64,000 nt of DNA from Escarpia spicata (lineage: Eukaryota; Annelida; Polychaeta; Sabellida; Siboglinidae): contig OZ023210.1 in NCBI GenBank assembly GCA_963995525.1, positions 1,688,163-1,752,162 on the forward strand. The letters run 5' to 3'. Positions 12,050-20,937 of the stretch are shown here, piece after piece (the stretch's first letter is position 1; every line of letters starts with the position of its first letter). The translations under genes were made by a program, and so were the position numbers. Under the pieces are notes generated by a model. That model was not told the DNA's origin, searched no databases, and was given only the letters and a program-made list of their open reading frames with translations.

Positions 12050-12690
12050 CAGAAGAATCCTTTTGTCAAATTGCATAAAAAATTATCAATGAGTGTTCCA
12101 TGATATTCTGAAAGTCGTGTTGACCTAGTAATTGTTGGGAAGAAACCATGTGAAACGATTGTATCGAAATATTCACATATTGTGGGTTTTTCGTTAATTT
12201 TAAGCATGTAAATATTGTAATCTCCTGCAATTATTATTTCACTTTTAGATTTTTGCAAATCAACTAAATTTGATGCAAATATTCGTTTGTAAATATTGGT
12301 AATTTTCAATTATATCTCTAGGTGGTCTATATATATTTCCACGAATTTTTTTTTGTTCATGGCACAACATGTTATTTCAATAAATTGACTGTCCCAAATG
12401 TCTGTATTAGCATGGATGTTTACAGATTTGTAATTGTATTTGTTGCTGAGGTAGATTGCCAAGCCGGCATGTGCACTACAGATTTTGCCTTGGCATATTA
12501 ATGTATATCCATCTATTTTAAATAAAGAGTCAGGCTCTTCATGAGCCATGTTTCCTGTAAACATAGAACATTAATCTCACAGCCACTACTTCTCAATGTA
12601 TCTAGCTTTATTTTAATTTCGTCAATTTTTGCATTTAAACTCTGACAGTTTAGGCTTGGCAAACTAAATGTGCTTTGCCTGTTCGTTGTC
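12050..12690 (-). pseudogene. LINE-2 endonuclease domain (broken)
   Basis: The APE-like endonuclease domain of LINE-2. The N-terminal strand with catalytic Asn reads NCQSLNAK; the catalytic Glu is in LQETWL. After a frameshift the domain continues with GYTLICQG and the S.H.GLAIYLSN segment (12564-12310), then in another frame with AGDYNI and HGTLIDNFLC (12309-12049). In intact elements this domain nicks target DNA to prime reverse transcription. The key residues survive in pieces, but no single frame covers the domain. Confidence 0.8.
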
Positions 12691-12756
12691 CGATGCTTTA
12701 GCTACAACAAAATAACTGTGCTTTGCGTGTTAGTTGTCCGATGCACTAGCTACTGC
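12669..12756. repeat. 49-bp near-duplicate pair
   Basis: GTGCTTTGCCTGTTCGTTGT at 12669 and GTGCTTTGCGTGTTAGTTGT at 12718 begin two related copies, each continuing through CCGATGC and AGCTAC. The pair lies at the 5' edge of LINE-2 copy B and may be part of its 5' region. Confidence 0.6.
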
Positions 12757-13439
12757 GCCACAATAACATATAACACAATCGATTTATAAACGGCCGTTGT
12801 TGGCATTTATTGTTTTGAAGTCGGTTGGTTGCCACGTTCGTGACCGAATTGCGACTAAGTACAACGATTCAGCCAACGTCGTACTAACGGAAGAAACTAC
12901 ATCCGTTAAAAACCGCTGTACGCACACGATGGAGTAGTTTGTAATGCGAGTAATTGATAGGTTTCTGGCCATGTGATGTGCGTGGCTCTCATTGTACAAA
13001 GATCTGCAAAGCCAGTTGAGGAGTAAGCGATCGAGCGAATCACCGGGGTGTGACCGACAACACGTTGACCAGCTACGTAGGAGTCGTGTCAAGCGTCCTC
13101 TACAATAGGGGCAGAGGACAGCATACCTGTCTACTGTCAAACTGTCTTAAACCGACCGTATTTCTTTCACATTTATTAATATGTATTAATAATAATATGG
13201 CTACACTACAATAAATATATTGAAGGTGAACTGCCCGTGAAATTGTGGTTAATAAGCCCGAGGCACTGTTCGTAATTTGGATGTTTTCAACCGGAAGTTG
13301 TATTGCATTGTATTGTGTTGTAGTTATTCAGATTCCAACAGGTCCAGTGGACCCTGTAACAGGATTGATAACTGAAACAGTACATATAAATAATAGAACA
13401 ATGAAAACAATAAGAACAATAAGAACAATAAGGACATAA
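12757..13439. other. Unassigned sequence upstream of LINE-2; short 9-bp repeat
   Basis: A minus-strand frame at 13140-12784 (118 codons, starting only with TTG) has a few Cys residues and no domain I know. It may be LINE-2 5' sequence. At 13402-13435 there are about four copies of a 9-bp unit, AATAAGAAC. Confidence 0.35.
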
Positions 13440-14050
13440 CAACCACACAATATACCAGGCAAACATCCGTTATACATAGAAATGTTTTTGAATTGAAAAT
13501 CTAAAAGTTTCGGCTCCTGAAAATGTATCACAAGTTGGACTACTTAAATACAACGTGTTGAAAATAGTCATACACCTATTCAAAGCAGAGTGTTTTCTAA
13601 TGTTGATTCTGACATTGGAAACTCTAAAAGGGATGTAGTTTCGTAGAGATCGTGAAGGACAGTGAAATTGGATAGCTACTACCAGATGGAACGAATCTAG
13701 TTGGGTGTGCACACACATGTGTAAAAAGATGAGATCTGCCTACGATGGTAAAGAGAAGGTAGTCTAAAATGATAGCAAAGCTCAGGATAACTGTCAGAGG
13801 AGTTCTGTATTATGGATTTGTAACATAGATATTTAATGTTTTTTTAACTCGTTCGATTTTATCAATAAACGTACGTTGCCATGGATTCCATATAACACTG
13901 CAGTACTCCAACTGACTTCTCACTAGAGATATATACAAAGATCGCAAAGCCTGTACATAGGTAAATTATTTAACAAGATGTTTAACAAAACTGCCAATCA
14001 GAGAATTAACTATAGATGGCGGTTGGACAAGGAATCCGTTTTATCTACGT
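13440..14050 (-). pseudogene. CR1-like LINE C-terminal region (probable continuation of LINE-4)
   Basis: The minus strand reads RSLYISLVRSQLEYCSVIWN, then PWQRTFIDKIERV, the conserved segment downstream of the RT palm in CR1/Jockey-type ORF2 proteins. It is followed by the C-terminal tail (TIVGRSHLF, then LSNFTVLHDL) with several stops. The sequence is collinear with the RT at 15490-17569 and in the same orientation. I infer it is the displaced 3' portion of that element, separated by the LINE fragment at 14290-15461. An independent copy is also possible. Confidence 0.65.
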
Positions 14051-14289
14051 GTATCCCGCCCTTCTGAGATATGTGTCGATTATATTTTAAAATATATTCA
14101 CGCTACTATCACCCACACAATCAGCAGATAATAGGTTTCATTCATTTAGAGTCCTTTGTTAAAATAAGAACTTTTTATATATAATCTAACGTTTTGTACT
14201 TTTTCATTCTTTTTTATGCTTATGTTTGCACTTCGATAAAGTAACCCCACTGTCAACGTTGAATTTCCTGTAACTATGTTACACCAAAC

Positions 14290-15461
14290 AGCTTCTTCGC
14301 AATCTACTTCTCTTTCTAATTTCATTTCATAAACCTGGATAGATTAATATATATATATATATATATAACTCCGCCTCCCCTTCTTCCTATTCTATCTTTC
14401 CTAAACATTACATAGCCTGACAGTCCAAATTCGGCATCTGATATATCTGTGGTGGCCAATGATTTGGTTATACCTATTATGTGAGGGTCAGGATATTCTA
14501 ACATAATGTTTAGTTCGCCTATTTTGTTTATTATGCTCCTTGCATTTAAACAAACGCATTTATATCCAGCTTCCGAACAGTTTTCCAGGCTGTTCTTTGC
14601 TCATTTATTTGTGCTGTCTTTATGTATGCCTCCAGTTTCGGGCTTCTCTGTGAATCCCCCCTGCGCATCTAGTTTAAATCAATGCAATATGTCCCACTGT
14701 CAACAGATCGCAGCTGTTCCTCTGACAAAACTGCTGCCCCTTTCCGCATAGATGTAGGCCATCTCTCATGTACATATCTTCCCTCTCAACAAAGTATCCC
14801 CATAAATCTATGAATCCACCCCCTCTTCTTCACACATCTGCTAAACTAGTGCATTGGTCGCCATCCTCCCATTACTGGCAACATTCCTGAGAGATTGATC
14901 TGTTCAACTCCTGTCTTCTTTAACTTCCTCACTAACTTTTAACATTTACTTCAGTATTATCCCAGTTGTTCTCTCCCTGTCTGCATTATTTGTCCCTTTC
15001 AGTCACCTATTCTATCCTAGCCCCCGGTAGACAAACAACGACGTCTTTCCCTCGCGTAGTGTCGTACCTGTCTTTTACAGAATAGAGTCGTCCCCTCAAT
15101 TACAGCCTCAGAGTAGCTCCTTCTCAGGTTTGCATATGTCTGGTTGTTGTCTTTTCCCCCCGTCATCTTCTCTCCTGTCATATTCTCTTCTGTTCCATTC
15201 TTTCCTCTCGCTTTTTCTCTTGACACTTTTCCTCCTGTCGTCGTCCCTTTTATCGACTTCTCTTCTGTCACATTTACTCTCACTTCTTTTCTTCCCGCCA
15301 ACTTTCCTCCCATCGCATTTTCTTCTCTCCTCTCCCGTCCCATTTTTGCTTCCTACCTCCTTCTCTGCGGTCACTTTGTCCCGTGACACCTTCACGCCTG
15401 TCACGTTTATGTTGTGTTCTTGTGTGGTGTTATGTTGTGCAAACGCGTTTAATAAACCCAC
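14290..15461 (-). mobile_element. 5' segment of a CR1-like LINE (LINE-3): basic ORF1-like region plus endonuclease start
   Basis: At the 3' side the minus strand encodes the start of an APE endonuclease: YKCVCLNARSIINKIGELN, then PHIIGITKSLATTDISDAEF, then FRKDRIGRRGGGV (14575-14345). The position normally held by the catalytic Glu (TES/TETW) is Lys here, and the following Trp is Leu. The frame then enters an (AT)n run at 14347-14368. Upstream, 15461-15017 holds degenerate Lys/Arg/Glu-rich repeats (such as TGEKMTGGK and KCDGRKVGGKKR) that look like a basic ORF1 or linker. Only the 5' part of the element is present, which is unusual for a simple LINE insertion. Confidence 0.65.
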
Positions 15462-15508
15462 TCATCTTCAAAGCTTTAAAACACTACGATTAATATGATC
15501 TTTAAAAG

Positions 15509-16227
15509 TCAAACTGTGACCTTGGGTAAAAACTGGCTTAAAATAGTGTAGTCATAGGATATACGTTTCTTTTTGTTAGTGAACGACGTTATGCAGCATT
15601 TGTGAACGTTAAGTTTAAGGTGCCATGCCTCACACCAAAGATATACACTGTCCAGATCCTTCTGCACCAACTGACAATCGGTCACCGACGTAATTTCTTT
15701 AAACAATTGAAATCATCAGCATACAATGACATTTCACATGAATCAACATGATTAGTGAGATCGTTAATATACAAAATAAACAGAAGTGGTACAATTTGTT
15801 AACCTTGTGGTACACCAGACAACACCGGCTTTCAGTCAGATGCTTGGTCTTCGAGGACCATGCATTGTTTTCGGTTGACAAGGTAAGACTGCAACCACTC
15901 TATGCATTGCCCGGAATAGCCATATGATCTAAGCTAGTGTATTAACAATGGGTGGCATACTGAATCAAAGGCTTTACTGACGTCCAAATAAATAGAATCA
16001 ACCTGCTTCTTGTTGTCAATAGATTCAGAAATGGCATTCAAGTAACACGCTAGATTAGATAATGTACTTCTACGCCTCACAAATCCGTGTTGGCTGCACA
16101 AAACTGTGTTACGCACATGCTCATACAATGAGTCAATTACCACTTTCTCAAAAACTTTGCTAAATAGCGGTAAGAGAGAGATAGGTCTGTAGTTGCACAC
16201 ACTTCGATTATCTCCCTTCTTATACAC
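15509..16227 (-). pseudogene. LINE-4 reverse transcriptase domain
   Basis: From 16227 the frame reads YKKGDNRSVCNYRPISLLP, then GFVRRRSTLSNLACYLNAIS and IYLDVSKAFDSVCH (first catalytic Asp). Beyond a short gap it reads LQSYLVNRKQCMVL, SGVPQG followed by a stop codon, PLLFILYINDL, and SLYADDFN with both catalytic Asp residues near 15712. The post-catalytic helix (DLDSVYLWCEAWHLKLNVHK) ends near 15600, then LPKVTV. Motif order and spacing are normal for CR1-like LINEs. At least two in-frame stops make it inactive. Confidence 0.83.
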
Positions 16228-17323
16228 AGGAACAACTTTTGCTCGTTTAAAACAAGTTCTACAAATTCCACAGTTTAAGGACGTATTAACAAATACAGTT
16301 AGTGGACCTGCTAATTCGGCTGCACATTCCCTAAGGATTTCAAATCATCATAAGACACATTGATATTAGTCATTGAGTCTGATTGAAAGGAGGGAATACT
16401 TGGATAAATAAGGTTATCTACTAATGCAAAGACAGAAAGATTCGAAATGGTCACAAAATAGTTCTGCTATGTCAGCTGGACTGTCTGCCTCAGTGCCATT
16501 ATATACCATTGAGTTAGGAAAAATCTTTACATTAGTTTGCTTGCTTATGACAAAACTGAATAGACATTTGGTGTTTTATTTGACGGACTGTTCAATTTCC
16601 GATATGTAGTCACAATACCTTTCTCTTTTAAGTTTCTTAAAACTGTGATGTGAGCGTTTCCATGCTTTTTGTGCGGTGTCTTTCTCGTTCAAGGTTGCGA
16701 TCATATCGTCATCATACCATACTGCGTATTTACGTCCACGAATGCAGACACGAGGAACGCATTCGTTTATGGCAGCATACAAAATGTCATAAAATAGATG
16801 AAAACTCTCGGCAATGTCAGTACTGTCAGTGAGAAACGACCTCGGGATACAAGACAATAAAATGATGTGTCTTAGGTGACTAAAGTCCGCTTTGCGATAG
16901 TTATAAACAAAACGTTTAGCGGGTTCCTGCTTTGGTCGGTTGGCACATAACAGTTCACAACGTAGGGCGTCGTGTGTGGATTTCACCGCCTTGTCTATTT
17001 CTTAACATTACACTCTGCACCATGCACAAAGACAATATCTAGTGTGTGCTCGTTGCACGTGTGGTCAGCGTTACACTGCTCAAGGCCGTATTCAGATAAT
17101 ATTTCAACACACAGTTCGGACTGTGGATTGGTCCATGACTGGGGCATCAGGCCTGTTATGTTGTTTGACGTTTGTACCTCGTTGTCGAAAACACCCCCCC
17201 CCCCGCAGCCATGTTTTGGTTATCGCTATAAAGTTGTAGTCATAATCGCTAAAGAAAATGTTAGTCTTGTAATTTGCAGACAATGCTGGTTGCGTTTTGG
17301 TAAAAGAGTTTATGGTTTAGGCT

Positions 17324-17350
17324 AGGTCCGGGGTTGGGATTCACATCCCC
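17324..17350 (-). other. 2A-like motif (GDVNPNPGP)
   Basis: Within the leader frame of LINE-4 the residues GDVNPNPGP follow a hydrophobic stretch. 2A peptides have the consensus D-V/I-E-x-N-P-G-P and cause ribosome skipping between Gly and the last Pro. They are known at the N-termini of several animal and trypanosome non-LTR ORFs. Here the Asp and NPGP are kept, and Asn replaces the usual Glu. Whether it would work is unknown. Confidence 0.6.
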
Positions 17351-17762
17351 ACTCAGCATAAGTAGAATCGGCAGAAGCGCCACCAAGATGAATCCGGCCG
17401 TCACGCCTGTGTGACTCCGTCGACACATATTATTGCCGTAATGGAGACCCGACGACTTGTGCATTCTTCGGAGACACAACATGAACCGACCCGTGCTGAT
17501 TCTATGTTGTATTGGATCAATCGTCATCGGCACCCAGAGACGCTTTGTCAAGCACAAGAATGCAGCCACGAGTCACCTCGAAACAGCAGTTCAATATATA
17601 TTGGTAGCTTTTACAATAAAATTAATATATTACAGTCTTTAAAACCACATAGAATATGTAAAAGACGTAATGTTGTAAACGCATTTATGTACCATTCACG
17701 TATCGCATAGACCCGTTGCAGTTCGCCCATAGGGCTAGTCGAGGTGTCGAGCTGTCGAGGAT

Positions 17763-18325
17763 ACAACTCTGACTCTTGTAGATCTCATAGCTGGTACTTC
17801 TGTCAGAGTTCTTTTCATGGATATGTCCGCTGCTTTTCAAACTATTCAGCATCATGTTTTGATTCAGAGACTATTAGACGTAGATGTAGATTCTGATCTC
17901 GTTTTGTGGAGAAAGCAGTTTATGTGCAATCGGCCACTGCGGATCAGTTTTAATGCCCGCATGTTTGACAAACGTGTATTGCCTGATGAAATTGTTATGA
18001 CTATTGGAGCCATTCAACATCATAACTTGGTTTGGGCATCTTACTGTTAAACAAAAGACAAAACTGGGCCGGGTTGTTAACGTAGCTAGTAAACTCATTG
18101 GTCAGCAACAGCGACAGTAGTCCACTCTCTACGACTCTGCCTTTGCCAGGAAGGCATTTCACATTTTCAGTGATCATGTCCATCCACTTAACGTAGCATT
18201 TCAGACACTTCCATCTGGCAGGCATATTAAAGTTACTTTTGCACGAAAGAATGTATATAAGAAGTCAATTGTACCTTGAGCCGTTGCTGTCCTGAATGCT
18301 GCACACAAATAATGTGTGAGTAGAG
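17763..18325 (+). mobile_element. Plus-strand LINE remnant with internal deletion (LINE-5)
   Basis: The plus strand reads VLFMDMSAAFQTIQHHVLIQ, then DSDLVLWRKQFMCNRPLR. This is RT motif (D/M)xSxAFxTIxxH with its first catalytic Asp, as in the CR1/Rex-like polymerases typical of fish and invertebrates. After about 18000 the frame jumps to the far C-terminus: LTVKQKTKLGRVVNVASKLI, HVHPLNVAFQTLPSGRHIKV, then KSIVP. The palm with YADD is missing, so an internal deletion of several hundred bases has occurred. The 3' UTR has no clear boundary. Confidence 0.75.
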
Positions 18326-18498
18326 CTGCAGTTTTGGGTGTGTGTACATACATGTTTATATTATGTGAATGTCATTTAATATATTACATTAATCTCCATG
18401 TATCAGGTATTAATTACACAGTTTTTATCACTGTATGTTTTGACAATCTTCATCATACTCGTAGCTATTGTATAGATGTAGAGTATTAAAATTTCAAG

Positions 18499-18785
18499 AC
18501 CTAGTAGATTTTACGATCTTGTCAATTACGTATAAAGCGTATAACAATTTACTAGTACCTGTCAATTTGCAGTCTTTGTTTACGAAACAGTCTTCTTCAC
18601 ACTCATCCCGAGTTCAGTATCAACATGTCACACAAAGTGTTTGAACAAACGTGAAGTTAAAGTGTCTATCAATTTATGGAATAAAATGCTGGAATTCATT
18701 GTCTTCCAGAACCGCAATGAAGCCCACATTTCATGCATTTGTTTTTACATTAAAAAATTATCACCAAATATATGCGTATTAAAAT
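18499..18785 (+). pseudogene. LINE ORF2 C-terminal fragment (LINE-6)
   Basis: The plus strand reads QDLVDFTILSITYKAYNNLL, then VNLQSLF, a stop, then VKLKCLSIYGIKCWNSL. This matches the C-terminal domain of Jockey/CR1-type ORF2 (pattern KxLCLSxYGxKLWNSL). The frame ends with a stop near 18783. Only the last 90 or so codons survive and one internal stop is present. Confidence 0.7.
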
Positions 18786-18899
18786 AGGCCAAGAGCGTTA
18801 GAACACGATATTTCAGTGCCACGAATTTTGACCTGCTCCGAATATTCCGGATATGAGTATACTAAAAGAGGCTATGCTATAGCCTCTGAATACACTCAC

Positions 18900-19086
18900 C
18901 ACTGAAGTTTCGACCGGTGGAAGTTATCATTCCTAATGCTATTGACGTCATGGCGGACGCCCGATGTTCTCGGCGGTGATAATATCCTGATGTCGTGTCC
19001 CAGAGACATTCATGCCCCTGGAATAACTCAATTAACTGTTTCGTTTCATCCTCATTAAGGATGACGTTATTTATTTTCGGCGCCAT
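18900..19086 (-). CDS. First exon of a MADF-domain protein (partial)
   Basis: ATG at 19086 sits in a good initiation context (gcaacaATGGCG). The exon encodes 62 residues. ETKQLIELFQGHECLWD followed by YYHRREHRASAMTSIA matches the first helices of a MADF (Myb/SANT-like) DNA-binding domain: hydrophobic LIxLF, the LWD motif and the R..R..A...IA pattern. The exon ends in a canonical donor, AGTG|GTGAGT (intron GT at 18899-18898). MADF proteins are transcription factors or partners of Harbinger-type transposases. The rest of the domain must lie in later exons, which I cannot find; the next sequence on this strand is intronic, then LINE. It could be a host gene or a transposon-borne gene. Confidence 0.6.
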
Positions 19087-19119
19087 TGTTGCCGACGACG
19101 ATCTCGGCGGCGGGTTCTG

Positions 19120-19325
19120 ATTGGTCATTTCATGCAACTAATTTGCAACTAAGTTGCACATCATCAACTAAGTTGCACATTATAGAACTTGTTCTAAATA
19201 TGCAACTTGCACGCAATAGAAATGCGTGCAATGTATTGCAATCAATGGTACCAACATACGGAGAAACTAGGTTGCGCGCAACCATTGCATGCGACTAAGT
19301 TGTATCGTGTGACGGCATCTTTTTA
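19120..19325. repeat. Clustered AGTTGC/GCAACT words upstream of the MADF exon
   Basis: AACTAAGTTGCACAT occurs twice (19137-19180), with GCAACTTGC, GTTGCGCGCAAC (a 12-bp palindrome near 19273) and GACTAAGTTG. An ATTGG (CCAAT box on the minus strand) lies at 19119-19123. Such clusters resemble subterminal repeats of DNA transposons or promoter sites. No terminal repeat was identified. Confidence 0.4.
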
Positions 19326-20705
19326 AGACAAATATAGACATGCTGTGGCAAGCGCCGATCATGTTCGGGTTATCAAGGCCCTCGTGGTCTTGAATGATGC
19401 AGTTTATTTTAGACAAATGAATATTTTCGAAGTATTATAGATTTATTCTGTCATGAAAATTGAAAGGAGGTAGTACTAAAACATATGAATATATCTAAAC
19501 AAACAACAGAACCAGACATCTGCCGGCAAATTCAGGGATGATAATCATAATAAAATATGAATATGTCTTATATCTAATCATATTTATCAGGGCAAACCCG
19601 CAGCACGCAAGCGGGGGATGACATGTGTAATGCCACTTTCATACTGCCTACAATTAAAAAAATTATGTTCAGTCAAATCGATTTTAACACCTTTCCTCGC
19701 GATAGTGTAGTAATAAAAACAACGATGTAAGCGTATTTACTCATGTTTGGAGAAAAACTATGATCGGGTGCCTTCCACGTGGAGAGGAGGTCTCTTGGGA
19801 ACACAGGTCACCCCGTCTTGTTTGAAGGAGTTGCGATACTATAGCTCATCTATGCATCAAAGGCACTGGAGCCAATCCTGACGGGAAAGGCCTTTTCCAG
19901 ACAGGCATATGCACACCTCTTGTTAGATGTAGTTCTGAATGGGCTCCTACTCTCCAGAACTTTTGATGCCCCTTCCTAATACACACGATTAGCTACAACA
20001 ATGAGATGCTGATCCAATGGGTGAATTGTCATTAGCAAAAGATGGTGACGTCGATCCAGGTTTAGACGCGGTTCAATGGAAACTGGTGCCTCCATCTTGA
20101 AGCTGTGTCAGAGATGCTACCCTATCTGGCTATCTCAGACCATTCTCTACGTAAATATTAAGTCATTACTTGTAATCCATGCTGAAAGTATTCATGCACA
20201 GCCAGGGACTTGCGACGGGAAGATGGATGGCCTTGTAGCAACGACTGGCTTGGCTGCTATCCATGCCAGCCTATACATAGATCAACAGAACAGTGCAATG
20301 TAATTTATTGGTGTTATATACCCCACAAGTTAACAACAGCACATGATCAAATTGAGACAACATTGTGCTGGCGGACTGAAGTTCATTTGGAAACAACTCA
20401 ACCCTGTGGAGCATCTTGGCCGGTGTGAATACCAGCTCCACTATCGATGACATTGCAAGTCCAATCGGTGAAGTTTGGCCAAGTAGAATTCCCAGATATC
20501 GAGAGCTACGCACGGTATATTGTGACTACCTGACATAGAAAGTTTGATCAATCTATCATTGTGTTTGATATCACAATACATCCACTAAGCATACGCAGTT
20601 TCCTCAATTAAGCTTATTAGCTAAATTTGAGTATTTATATGTTGACCTTATATCATGGGGTCATTGTAATTATTATACAGAATGTTTCTCTATTAAATGT
20701 ACTTG
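19326..20705. other. Unique sequence, no gene recognised
   Basis: Frames are under 81 codons and show no motif. Confidence 0.45.
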
Positions 20706-20711
20706 AGCTAT

Positions 20712-20937
20712 GCTACTTATACTACATATACTACTACTTATACTACATATACTACTACTTATACTACATATACTACTACTTATACTACGTATAGTACTAC
20801 TTATACTACATATAGTACTACTTATACTACATATACTACTACTTATACTACATATACTACTACTTATACTACATATACTACTACTTATACTACATATACT
20901 ACTACTTATACTACATATACTACTACTTATACTACAG
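20712..20937. repeat. 21-bp minisatellite, about 11 units
   Basis: The unit is ACTTATACTACATATACTAC plus one T. Two or three units carry GTA for ATA. Being a multiple of 3, it leaves both strands open (YTTYTTT-like and SSICSIS-like repeats), which I do not regard as coding. Confidence 0.95.

Larger units (their letters stand above)
9432..12690 (-). mobile_element. Jockey/CR1-like LINE (LINE-2 copy B), endonuclease to 3' tail
   Basis: A minus-strand APE-type non-LTR element of about 3.26 kb. Order on the minus strand: endonuclease (NCQSLNAKIDEI near 12625, LQETWL at 12561-12544, IIAGDYNIYML near 12205), a linker with KTPWITKGI near 11775, RT (KLKLSKVIPLFK near 11115, YLDLSKAFDTIDH near 10865, SADDT near 10605, FLGITINNHLNW near 10345), then a roughly 700-bp AT-rich 3' UTR ending in a (AGTTCTG)n tail at 9432-9455. 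Many frameshifts and stops are present. The family resembles Jockey/CR1-group LINEs; the exact clade needs a tree. Confidence 0.88.
15490..17569 (-). mobile_element. CR1-like LINE with a 2A-like leader (LINE-4)
   Basis: A minus-strand element, read from right to left. The leader at 17569-17320 has a hydrophobic stretch (ILVALLPILLMLSGD) ending in a 2A-like NPGP motif. An internally deleted endonuclease follows: QNATSIVCKL, then AITKTWL with Lys in place of the catalytic Glu, then CNEHTLDIVFVHG. The endonuclease-RT linker is at 16986-16576 (NYRKADFSHLRHI, AVWYDDDM). RT motifs include VYKKGDNRSVCNYRPISLLP, YLDVSKAFDSVCH, SGVPQG followed by a stop, and SLYADDF. The palm continues to 15509. It carries point stops and deletions. 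The C-terminal part is probably at 13440-14050. Confidence 0.85.

Noticed and set aside
12784..13140. Zinc-finger-like protein (CPYC near the start)
   Set aside because: It starts only at TTG, the Cys spacing fits no known finger, and it lies at the 5' edge of a decayed LINE.
18867..18887. Hairpin AGAGGCTAT-GCT-ATAGCCTCT as a terminator or small RNA
   Set aside because: Nine-base stems occur by chance at this scale, and no promoter or conservation supports a function.
20041..20075. Second 2A-like motif (DGDVDPGL)
   Set aside because: It lacks the NPGP core and no LINE leader or endonuclease follows.
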